Assembly (NCBI GenBank): GCA_029204225.1
Contig: CM055104.1
Coordinates: 22,884,189 to 22,948,188 of the forward strand
DNA: 64,000 nt
Direction of reading: 5' to 3'
Source of the DNA: Diphasiastrum complanatum
Taxonomy: Eukaryota; Streptophyta; Lycopodiopsida; Lycopodiales; Lycopodiaceae
The notes below the pieces were generated by a model. It saw only the letters and a program-made list of their open reading frames with translations, made no database searches and was not told the origin of the DNA. The position numbers were made by a program, and so were the translations under genes. Below, one piece after another: positions 13,001 to 25,000 of this stretch (positions within the stretch are counted from its first letter, which is position 1; the number at the start of each line of letters is the position of its first letter).

Positions 13001-16000
13001 TCTAAGCCTATGGATGCTTGCTGGACTTGATAGAAGCTTCTACTGCTCTCTAATGAACCTTAGTAGAGTGCTTGTAACCTTTGATTGAAGGCATGCAAGG
13101 CTGTAGTAGGTTTTTTGAGAAACCATGCTAGAAAAAGTGCACCCTCCTACAAACAATTCAAGCTATTACAGCTTGCACGTGTGAAGTCCATGTTAGAAGT
13201 AATAAATGATAATGTTAGTTTCCCATAGGTTACTTTGACCCAAAAGGTTGAGACTTGTGTAACCATGAGTTAGGTTTATTATTTAGACCATGTTAAGTCA
13301 GTTTTGGTTGAGTGGACCCAATTTTGGTCCAGTAATAATTTGTGGGTCCAAGTAAAGTCTAATTATGTTAAGGGACCCTATCTTGACTTTTGGGGGTGCC
13401 CTATAATTAGTAGTGGAAGGTTCTAGAACTTAGAGTTTGGAAGAGTCTAGGCCCTTGGAAGGCCTATTTATATGTACTCTTTGTTCATTTGTAATTCATT
13501 CCCTTTCAAGCATTGCTACTACTTTCTCTCTCCTTGAGGGCGCCTAACCCTCTCCCTCTTCTTCTTCTTCCTCTTTTTCTTCTTCTTGTATATGGAGATT
13601 GAATGTTAGAAGGATCTTGGCACTTTGATTTCCTACATGGTATCAGAGCCATGGATCTTCTATGCTTGATTTAGGGTGCCCTACCAAAAGAGATCGTCTT
13701 CACTTAGGGATCACAAAAATTCAGCACCTTTGCTGATATTTTGGAGTGAAGATCCGTTTTTTGACTCTTTTCCATTTTGCAGGAGGGCGCCACACATCAA
13801 AGAAGATAACAGGATTTTGGGCGCCCAAAAATCAGGTTGTTGTTTGCTGATTTTTCAGGTTGCAGGAAGGCGCCATCAATTATCTTCTTCGGGGCTTCTT
13901 TTAGGTCGCCCACATCCGTGTAGGTTTATCCTACTTCCGTCGATCCGCTGCTGCCCTATTTTTCAGATTTGCTCCTTTGCAAGAGGGTGCCCATCTACAA
14001 GCAATTTCTATTCTTCTGATTTGGCTGAAAAATCAGCACCCTTGCTGATTTTACAAAGTAAAGATCCGCTTCTTTTTGCTTGTTTCCACGTGTGGTAGAA
14101 GGCGCTAATTTTTTGTGATGATCCGATCACATTCCGAGGCTGAAAATTGGACAACATATTACCATTTGTAGGGTGTTGCAACAGCCCTATCCGTGTGTGT
14201 ATTGTTCACACTTTTTGGCAAGAAAGAAAGGTTCCGAAAAAAGCTTTGTCCAGGCTAACCTGATTCTTTGCTTGCTGGTTTTTGAGTTTATAATGCAATT
14301 TCAGGCTGAAATTTTCAGCACACAAGGCTTGTAGGAGGGCGAATTCCTACATCCATCTAATGTGTGGTTTTGACACATTCCGGTGCTGATTTGTCAAATT
14401 TGATACTTACTGGTTTTTGTGTCTTTTAGGGCACATTTAGGGTTTGAAAAAGTTTATCTTCTTGGCTAGTTCTTATGGCAAGAGATCTAGGAGCAATTCG
14501 TACTTGTTCAGGTGAAGATATGTTGGATGGCACCAACTATTCTTCATGGAATTGCAAGCTGAGATTTTGCATCGACGTGATGATCAAGATTTTATCAGAC
14601 AAGATCTATCTTATATCATTTGAGATTTTGCAAGATCTCTAAAAGTGCTTGAGAAACACTTTTAAAGATGTACCGAATAAAGGATTCATCATCATGCTTT
14701 CTCCTCTCTACTTCATCCTCTTTGAAGGTAGAAGAGCAAAGTCATGCAAAGTTTGATCATTGTCTTTCTACAAGTACAAGTTTGCATCGGAATGTTGGTA
14801 TGGTAAAGCATTCTTCTTCTCTTGAGCCATTTGTTGCAAATGATGGAGGCATTAGTAAAGAACCTTATGAGCAAGCTTCTCAAGATAATGTTTTGGAAAA
14901 GGCTGAAATCAAGCATTCTTTGAAGCCATTTTGTACTAATGGAGGAGAGGAAAAAATCATGTCAATTAGTACATTGGTTCAAAGTGGCGTGTTGCTGGAT
15001 TTTTTGGGTGTTCAAAGTGGCAAGCTGTTGGTTTTTTTCTTGAAGATGGTGGACACCAGATTCAGCCATGGTTTATTGATCATTTTCAGCCTATGTTACA
15101 TCGTGAGCATCCTATTATGCATCGGGAACGGCCTGCGGAAGGTTTTTGGACAGCAAGGTCCACATTTGGAACACTTTGGACAGCAAAGTGTTGGTGATTT
15201 TGTGGCTGTTGGACAGCCTGCTACAGCCTCTTGTTGGTTGTCCGAGTCTTTGCGGGATAGCAAAGCATCTTTTTACCTTGGAGGAAACACACATGCCTCA
15301 CCAAAATCAGTACCTTATGTTGATTTTCATGTTTTGATGCTTACTTCTTATGATGACGGTGTTGTCTTACCTAGTGTTGGTGAGCAGATCATTGATAGTA
15401 AGATTCGGGAGGATGTGATGGTAAAAGAGTATCATACTCTTCTTTATGAATCATGTGGTAAGAAGACTTATGGAATCATGTGGGAACCATTGATGGATTG
15501 CAAATCCATATTTCGGCTTGTGGCTGGTTTTTTGGTTACCTACTTTGGATGGAGCATGCTTGTCTTCACTCTTTGACTTGATGCTACCGCACTTCGTATT
15601 CTACATCTCTTCTACATCGGGCATGATTGGGGTTGAGATTTCGGCTACTTCGACTACTTCAAGCTGAAGTTTTTTTTTGGCGGCATTAAGCTTGGACAAC
15701 AAGCTACATCTTTTCTTTTTCGGCTACATGGAGTTTTGGGCAGCATGCAACACTTTGCATTTTTGTTGCAATTTTTCATACTTCATGTCATGTTATGTTT
15801 TTTACATTATCATTTAAAGAGGGTGTTAGAAGTAATAAATGATAATGTTAGTTTCCCATAGGTTACTTTTACCCAAAAGGTCGAGACTTGTGTAACCATG
15901 GGTTAGGTTTATTATTTAGACCATGTTAAGTCAGTTTTAGTTGAGTTGGACCCAATTTTGGTCCAGTAGTAATTTGTGGGTCCAAGTAAAGTCTAACTAT

Positions 16001-19000
16001 GTTAAGGGACCTTATCTTGACTATTGGGGGTGCCCTATAATTAGTAGTGGGTCTTGGAAGGTTCTATAATCTAGAGTTTGGAAGAGTCTAGGCCCGTGGA
16101 AGGCCTATTTATATGTACTCTTTGTTCATTTGTAATTCATTCCCTTTCAAGCATTGCTACTACTTTCTCTCTCCTTGAGGGCACCTAACCCTCTCCCTCT
16201 TCTTCTTCTTCCTCTTTTTCTTCTTGTATATGGAGACTGAATGTTAGAAGGATCTTCGCACTTTGATTTCCTACAGTCCAGGTGGCAGGATGATGTGGCA
16301 ATCATCTTGTTAACCTACTCTTCCTTTGTATTGTGCTTTACAGGAACCAATTTGGTGCTCTGTAGCTTAAGCTATGATCGTTGGAAGTTTTGGCAATTTT
16401 TAGTTCAAAATTGGCAAAATTTTCGAAATGTTCTAATTGCACGTGAGTGAATGAAGTAGTAGTGTGCATATCCAATGTGAAAAAGTCATTTATGAGACAC
16501 TTTGCATGTCTGGGAACAAGGTACTAAGTGTCACAGTAGTTTGATTAGTTAAATTTCATGAGTGGATACAGTTTTAGTAAAAAGCAGTTCGAAAAGTGAT
16601 TTTTCAGTTTAACTAGGCGATTTACATAAAAAAGTCGATTTTTCTCCATAAATCACTGCATGTTGAATTTGATGCATGCGGGATGTTTCAAAATCAGTCG
16701 AAATGGATTGGTATTAGTGAAATTGAAAATTCGATGACGAAAATCGATTTTCACAGTTTTGGTCCATATTGAATGGAATTTGAAATCCTAGTTACATAAC
16801 TTTTTGAAACGACTGTAAATGTTTCAACTTTGTCAAAATTTGTCAGTGACTAAAACGGAATTGGCCTGTAAAGTGAATGCCCTTACTGAGATGTAATCAG
16901 TCGATTTATCAGGTCACAATTAATTTCACTTTCGGTTGAAGATTTTGGATCTATCAACTAATAGAAGCAATTTATCATTTTAGGTGATCAAAAATGGCCG
17001 AGGGTAACGCAAGCCTTGAGGTGGTTGCGGACGATTCAGACTACTATAAAAGATTCATAAATTGCAAATTGGGGACAAAGAGATTGGACTCTTATCTTTA
17101 AGACTTCATGGATTTATGGAATAAAGTTCAATCATTCAATTCAAAACTGGCTCTCTGGCAGTTCATCCTAGGTTTGCTAGCAGATTATCAAAACAAATGT
17201 AAGCAAAACGTGCTTTAGCCTTTCGATGATGTTGTCCGGATCGCGAAAGCTTATGATTCCACAGAGGTGGCATCCAAAAAGCAGTTCCAAGCTAATCCAT
17301 CAATGCCCAGACCAAAGAAAGGAAAGGAACGAGTTCGTCACAAAACTCAGATCAAATATTTTGACAAACTTGATCAAATAACATCAGATGGTAAGCAAAA
17401 AGAACAGATGTCCCAAAAAAAGGCTAAGAAGGCAAATTTATGTTTTGTTTGCAACAAGCCTAGACATGTTATGAAACTCTGCCTGGGGTGAAAGAAATCC
17501 GCAGCTCAAGTAATTGAGATGCCAGGTAAGGAAAATCTAAAGTTGGAAAATAACCTGATTGATTGTGAGTGTGAATGTTCATTCAATACTACTACTTTCT
17601 TGCCAAATGAATTGTTTCGTTTGAAAGGCATAGTTAAAGATCAAAAAGTCAGTATATTGGTGGTTCATAATGTCATTAATTCTCGTCTTTTGTAGAAACC
17701 GGCATGGAAACTAAAGCCGACAATCATAGATATAAGGTATATCTAACTTCAGGTGCAGAGTTGGAGGCTTGGGAAGTCAAAGTTCCAAAGATCCCAATTT
17801 TGATTCAAGGCTATAGACAACTAGTTAATTTTCATGTTGTAGATTTAGCACATACGGATGTTATTCTAGGCTGAGTGGTTATTTAAGAAATTCGGGGATA
17901 AAGTAGTTACACTATTTGGAGACAATTACATCCTTTTGAGATGGTTTTAACGACTAATATAATGAAAAATTTTTATTCATGAAGCTTATTCTTTGTTTGC
18001 TAAACCAAGATGTCTTTCCAGTTGAATTACCTCATGGTTTACCACCTTCTAGGTCGGTAGATCACAAGATTGAGTTAAGGTAGTCACCCTATCTCTAGAC
18101 AACCATATCAGTTTTCTCATAAAGAAGAGATAGAGATTACTAATCAAATTCTCACCTTGGGGTGCTCCTTTTATTCTGAAAGCGAAGAAAGATGGAGGCT
18201 TCCGGATGTGCATGGATTACAAGGGGTTGAATAAGGTAAGTATTAAAAAAAATATTCATTTCTCAGAATGGATGATCCGGTAGATCGATTAGATGGAGCT
18301 AAATACTTTACAAAAATAGATCTCAAAACCGGATATCATCATATTAGAATTCATGTGAATGATGTGCAAAAGACTAGTTTCGGACAAGATTCGGTCATTA
18401 TGAGTTTTTATTGCTTCCTTTTGGGTTGAATGCACCTGCGACATTTCAACAGATGATGAACGATATATTTCGTCCATACCTAGTTGTATTTTAAGATGAT
18501 ATTCTCATCTGCAGTAGGACTCTTAAGGAGCATGTAAGTCATATTAAGACTGTCTTGTGGATTCTCACAAAAGAAAAAAAAAATTGCTAAGGAATCCAAA
18601 CGTGAATTCTTTAAGCATGAGTTGGTATATCCCATAAGATCACCCCGGAAGGATTGAAGATAGAAGTTAGAGAGGTTAAATCTTTTCTCAATTTTACAGT
18701 TTTCTTTTGTAAGTCTATAGAGGATTATGCAAAGGTCCCGGCACCTCATAATAATCTGACGAAAGGCAAAGTCAATAAAAAAAGAAGAAGAGAGGTCAAC
18801 CTAGTCCGTCTATTGAGTGGAACGAAGAACTGAACCAATGTTTTGAGAAGCTCAAACGTATGGTTGCTTCAGCTCCTGTTTTATAGATCGTGGATCCAGA
18901 TTTACCTTACATCGTTAGAACTGACGGAAGTGATTCGACAATAGGAGCAGTTCTTTTACACAACGATAGACCAATAACATTTGAGAGCAAGAAACTTACT

Positions 19001-22000
19001 GGACCTCAGTTGCATTGTACAACTCCAAAAAAGGAGTTATTTGTTGTGATACATGCACTTAAAACTTGGAGGCATTACCTTTATGGTAGTCAGTTTATAG
19101 TGTATACAGATCACCAGTCTCTAAAATACTTTTGCAATCAACACGATCTGAGAGGTCGTAAAGCTCGGTGGGCTGAGCTTATACAAGAATTTGATCATGA
19201 GATCTGGTATGTCAAAGGCAGCTCTAACCAGGTTGCAAACGCTCAACCAGGTATACACAAGACTTTGGACTTGGTCAGAAGAGAGTTTTATTACTCAAGC
19301 CATATGTCAAGGCTTATGTATTACTCAAGCCATATGTCAAGGCTTATGTGGTTAAGTGTAAGCCCTATCAGCTAGCCAACGCGGAACGCGTAAAGGTTGG
19401 AGAGTTATTACATCCCTTAGAAATTATGGAAAAGCATATCTATGGATTTTGTAGTTGGACTTCCTAAGACCCAATGGCTTTATGGACTGCCAAGTGATAG
19501 AGATCCTAAGTTTACAAGTCACTTTTGGTCAGTTGTATTCCATAAGCTTGAAACCTCGCTTATTTTAGTTCTACTGATCATCCTAAATCAGATGGATAAT
19601 GTCAGACTCTCTCTCTCATCTTCTCTTCAAACCTTGCTAATTTCCTGCACATACAAGCATCAAATTACTTTTACCACAAGATGGAGCCCCATGCACTGTC
19701 GACACTTGCCACTTGGCAGTACCCTGACACATAGGCAAGTGAGTAGGCTGACATGTATCACTCATCCATTGGACCAAGTGTCCCAGTGAGCATGTGACAC
19801 GTGTCATGTTTGACCGGTCAACCCTGACATGTGTCACTCATTCATTGGACCAAGTGTCCTAGTGAGCATATGACGTGTCACGTTGACTAGTCAACTCCTA
19901 CTTTTTAGGAGGTCAGTCCAGCCACTCCGAATTAATGACCTAGTACCCTATACCCAAGCAACATGCAACTCTGAGGCTCAAAAACATCATTAACAACTTT
20001 ATTTACATTTCTGTTACAAGGGCCACCACAGGCCGGTGACTTAGCCATTTCTGTATTTACAAGAAGTACATCTATAAGTAAAAAACAGTAAACAACCGGG
20101 ACAGGGAGTAAAAGCTGTAACATCCCTTCCCCCCTCATCGTCCACGATGGCAAAGCTAGGGTACTGTGCACGCAGACTGTGCGCGGTCTCCCAGGTAGCA
20201 TCAGAAAGAGGCCTGCCATGCCAAGCGACCAAGTACTCACGAATCAGACGGTTGCTCAATTACGCGTTGGAATGAAATGAGCCATTTTCGTGAGTCTGTC
20301 AACTACGACCAAGATAGAATCATGCTGCAACTGCGTGCGAGGCAAGTTGGTGACAAAATCCATGGAGATACTCTCCCATCTTGTCATCAACAAAATTAAC
20401 CATAAACTTGCCCATAAACGGTCTAAGCACATCGTTCATTAACATCATAAATGTTGCAGGGGCGTTAGTCAATCCAAAGGGCATAACTAAAAATTCATAG
20501 TGTCCAAAACGAGTCCGGAAGGCAGTTTTGTGCACATCCTCATCTCGAACTGTCACTTGGTGGTAACCACTCTTTAGGTCAATTTTGCTAGACACTGTAG
20601 CACCATGGAGGGCATCCAAAAGATCATCTATACGTGGCATAGAATATCAATGCTTAACAGTAATCTTGTTCAAGCCTCGATAGTCCACACACATTCTCCA
20701 AGGCCCATCCTTCTTTTTTACCAGAATGATCGGAGAGGCAAAGGGGGAGAAGCTAGGTCTTACTTGCCCCTTGGCAAGATAGTCCTCAATCATGCATCTG
20801 ACCTCTTCCTCCTCTTTCAGACTCATTCTATAAGGTGGTCTATTAACAGGAGATGATCCAGGACTTAACTCAATTCTATGCTCCACATTTCTTTTAGGGG
20901 GTAAAATAGATGGAAGTTCATTCGTGAACACATCTAGAAACTCCTCCCTAATTTGGCGATTTAGGTTCTTAGTAAGGTTAGTTTGTTTTTGACATACATC
21001 AGACTCATTAGCAGAAATAGACATATTGTCATGCCCATGACTGGTCTCGGGTAGCGTGTCCACGCTAGGGACTGGTAGACCAACAACCCGTAAGTTAATT
21101 GTGACTATAAGGGAATTGGGGCCCTTATGTGTACATGGTCATAATTAATGGTTGTAGGCCTAAACACATGGTGGTGGAGTTGGTATGGGTCTATCAGTGA
21201 GTCATTAGGGAACTGGATGACGTGGCCCAGATAGGCTGCAGAGGTGTCCAGTGAGGTGTCACAGTGCACTACTAGTGATGCATGGGCCTTGGAGGGTATA
21301 AGTATACCTGCTGGGCTCTCACTAGTGTATGCTTGATTTTGTGATTGGTAGCTACATGTTGCTGGTGTGACTCCTCTTTCCATGACTCTGATTGATCCAT
21401 AGCTTGGGGGCTAGATTCGTACGATCTAGGTTTGGTTGGGTTGGTTTAACCTCCACCAGTTCCCATGTGTTGTTGCTTGGTATGGTATGCTTAGTCTAGA
21501 ATCCTGTTGTGAGGACTTTATATTGGTCTCAGAGAAAGACCCACATTTTGGACCAATCTGGAATAGGGTTCTAGCAGTTTCATCAAGCGGGACTGATAAT
21601 CATGGTGGTCAGTCTAGCGGGAAGGATATAAAGGGTACTGATGACTTCTCTATCCGTAATTCGGGAAAAGGAAGGTTTGTGTGCCTGATGTGGATGTTGT
21701 TAAGAATAAAATTCTTTATGAATGTCATGACTCACCATGCGCAGGACATCCCGGCATACATCGTACATTGGATTTGGTACGAAGGGATTTTTATTGGCCA
21801 AAACTCAAGCCCTTTGTAGAATCTTATGTGGTCAAGTGTGACCAATGCCAGTTGAATAAAGTTGAACGCCATAAGGCTGGCGGTTTATTGCATCCATTTG
21901 ATAAGAGATGGGATTGTATTTCCATGGATTTCGTAGTTGGGTTACTGCGGACGAATAAACAGCATGATGCAATTTGGGTTGTGGTCGACCGTCTTACCAA

Positions 22001-25000
22001 ATTGGCTACGTTTATTCCGATAAAGACCACCGCAAAGGCTTTTGATTTAGCTCAGATATTTGTAGAGCGTCTATTTAGGCTTTACGGATTACCAAGTGAT
22101 ATTGTGAGCGATCGCGATCCGAAGTTCACCGGTCACTTTTGGGTCGGCCATGTTTGCTAAACTAGAGACGACACTGAGTTTGGGTTCTTCTGATCATCCT
22201 GAGACGGATGGACAGACGGAAAGAACAAATCAGACAATGGAACAAATGCTTCGGGCATATGTTTCCAGACGGCAATCTGATTGGGAAAAGTACCTTCCAT
22301 TGATCGAGTTTGCCTATAATAGTAGTAAGCATTCGGCTACCGGTTATAGCCCCTTTGTCACGTTGACTAGTCAACTCTCCTACTTTTTAGGAGGTCAGTC
22401 CAGCCACTCCGAATTAATGACCCAGTACCCTATACCCAAGCAACATGCAACTTTGGCTCAAAAACATCATTAACAGCTTTATTTACATTTCTGTTACAAG
22501 GGTCACCACAAGCGGGTGACTTAGCCATTTCTGTATTTACAAGAAGTACATCTATAAGTAAAAACAGTAAACAACCAGGACAAGGAGTAAAAGTTGTAAC
22601 AGATAGACTAAGAGAACTAATCAGACTATGGATGATATGTTGAGAACATATGTGTCTCACAAGCAATCTCAGTGGGAGGACTACATTCCTCTGATTGAGT
22701 TTGTTTACAATAGTAGAAAATATTATGTTACAAGTTATAGTTTATGCTTATGTATGGTTTTCAACCTAGATCTCTGGTTAATGTGGAGACGAAATCTATT
22801 AAGATCTAGAAGGTTGCTGATTTCCTGCATGATATGCAAGAAATGTTGCAATTGGCATGTGATAGTATCCGGCTAAGCACTATGTCAACCTTAAGAGATC
22901 TCCTAGAGATTTTAAAGTTGATGACTAGGTATATCTTAGAATTCCTTCTAGAACTATGTGTATCTAGGAAGCACTACAAGTTGTCTACCAGATATTGTGG
23001 GCCATTTTGAATTATAAAGAAATTGGTTCTTTAACTTACGAACCCGATCTTCAAGATAAATATACTGCTCATCCAGTCTTTCATGTAAGCTGGTTGAAAT
23101 TAAGTTTACATGAAAGTGATATAGTTGGACTTGATGAAGATTTTACCCATTTGGAGGATCTATCGCTTAGTGTACCTTTGGAACCAGAAAAACTATTCAG
23201 AACCAGAGATAAACAATTTAGGAATCGTTCTATCTCTGAGTGCTTGATCCATTGGAAAAGACGCTTTGAAGATGATGTTTCGTGGGAAAGAGTTGAAAGC
23301 ATAAAGAAGAACTTCCCTAGTTTCCACTTATGAGGACAAAAGTAGTTCAAGAGGGGAAAAATGTTACATCCATGTCTAGTATAAAGGGATTCGGAATAAT
23401 CCTTGACATGGATATTCGATACTCCAATGTACGAGTTTACAGTTACGCCTTGCCATTCCGGACTAGGCCATAAATGTAACTAATAACCTTGTGAGGGCCC
23501 CAAATGCTCAGGACACATGGAGCTAGTGCATGGTGATTGATTGCTTGTAGGACATGTAAAGGAGATCAAAAGCATTTGGGTTGGATTTGGAATCCTATAT
23601 GGAATATTCCTAGGCTTTTGGAGTCTATATATACTATAGGAACCCGCCCATCTCCATAATCTATTTTCCAGTTCCAGTTGCCAGGATCCTCTCCTCTCAT
23701 ATATTCAATCTCTGTGGCTCGAGGGTGAAGCTGATTGGGGTTTGACTCTCAGTTTCCGGTTGGTTGGGTGTTTGGCTCCACATTCGTCCTTTTGGTGCAT
23801 GCAACAGGATCTAGAAGATCTTCACTTGGAGATCGTTATACTTGAAGTACAATTCAAATGAAAGCCTGTTATCTTAATCCATAGTGAGTCCAACACTAAG
23901 ACGACACTTGTCACTAGCACTATGGGGTGCATAAAGAGTTTAGCTGCATAAGTTTAAGCTTTACTAATTAACAAAATTATCAAGGTTCGTATCCAGATTT
24001 TGTAAACATAAAGAGCTTGAATGATTTCACAACAGTTCTAGAACTAGGAGCACATAACTTGTAGCCATGAAATGTCTCCACATCTCTATTCTTGTATGGA
24101 AGACAAGTACATTCCTCCCAATGCAATATCAACCTACACCATCTTCCCATTTTCGATCTTAGGTCATGTGAGTTGACTTGTATCCCTGAAATGGCCTATT
24201 TTGAGGATATTCACAAAGATCTGGTTTTGTGCTACATTCTCCCATAGTCAGATTGACACAATCTTGATAGTCTTGAAATTTTGAAATTTATGTTCATGAA
24301 AGGCCTGAAGTTTTCACAGCCCTCGTCAGATTGGATTCCCAATGACAGCAACATTTATAAATGTCACTGGACCACACCCAAAGCAGAGTCTCTGTGGTTT
24401 CTTGCAACTTTCAACCGTCACCTTATAGAGGCTCCCTTTTTGCAAGGCTTTATTTAACCTTTTCAAAGTGAGCATCACTCTAATCAAGTGAAATGCCCGC
24501 AAAGGAGCACTAGTAGTTTTGGCCAAAAGAATTGGGTAGGGCGTAGATTCTTTACTTCCATGTTGAAGGTCAAAAGCCCCTTATTTTGGGCCCTTTCAGT
24601 CTCTAACCACGGCATACGAGGTATGGATAATGCCCAACACAACAAACGAGACATGCAATCTTTAACCCTATACAGTCCAACCACATACTCTTAGACCAAC
24701 AACATCAACATGCTTAACGTGGACCAAATCCTACAGCATTCCTACCCATACCAAAATGCTGAATGGCTGCCACCCTTGCCTAGCTCACTATTTCAAGTTC
24801 ATTGCGGGAAAACAGCAACGGCTAAAACAGCAATTTGTAAGACACAAATTGATATAAACATTCTACATTGCAAATACAAGGTTTATATCAATTTGTTCTT
24901 TGATCCTCAGCTTAGAATAATACCTCTTCAAAGCTCAACAGATAGCAAACTGAGGTGGAAAAGAAATGTAGAACTAATTACCCGGGCATCGCGAACCTCC

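Larger units (their letters stand above)
13191..16275 (+). mobile_element. Complete non-autonomous LTR retrotransposon L (LARD-like, copia-related), nested
   Basis: It has LTRs of 447 and 452 bp, a PBS TGGTATCAGAGCC at 13638, a polypurine tract AAAGAGGG at 15816-15823, and perfect 5-bp target duplications GTCCA at 13186-13190 and 16276-16280. The 2.2-kb interior lacks protease, integrase and reverse transcriptase. A short gag-like start (14475 on, with [15 protein letters not shown]) resembles the copia gag N-terminus, so mobilisation by a copia relative is inferred. The element inserted into the leader of chromovirus A. Confidence 0.93.
19600..22601 (-). mobile_element. Rearranged gypsy element B inserted in chromovirus A
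   Basis: This insertion splits the integrase frame of element A between SDG and TKRTNQTM, with near-perfect target duplications GATAA (19595-19599) and GATAG (22602-22606). It holds a minus-strand LTR, chromodomain, reduced integrase and reverse transcriptase, then a + strand pol fragment (about 21480-22356) and a truncated second LTR. The mosaic implies at least one later rearrangement or template switch. Confidence 0.75.
11915..23840 (+). mobile_element. Decayed Ty3/gypsy chromovirus A (host of nested insertions)
   Basis: The order on the + strand is truncated 5' LTR, PBS, long leader, gag, protease, reverse transcriptase, RNase H, integrase, chromodomain, polypurine tract and 3' LTR. Two elements interrupt it: 13191-16275 in the leader and 19600-22601 inside integrase. 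Many stops, frameshifts and deletions show it is dead. The C-terminal chromodomain places it among plant chromoviruses. It lies wholly within intron 1 of the GTPase gene, antisense to it. Confidence 0.85.
8986..24981 (-). other. Giant intron 1 (about 16.0 kb) packed with nested LTR elements
   Basis: It is bounded by GTAATT at 24981 and an AG at 8987-8986, both confirmed by protein continuity EVRDAR|IPVSST. About 12 kb of it is one decayed + strand chromovirus containing two further insertions, so the main elements lie antisense to the gene or mixed. The parts at 8986-11900 and 23841-24981 show no recognisable gene. Around 9700-10480 the + strand reads like decayed coding sequence with scattered stops but no motif I recognise. 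Confidence 0.85.

Noticed and set aside
13676-14098. 140-codon + strand frame in element L leader
   Set aside because: It sits just after the primer-binding site and has no similarity to gag. The gag-like start lies further down, at 14475.
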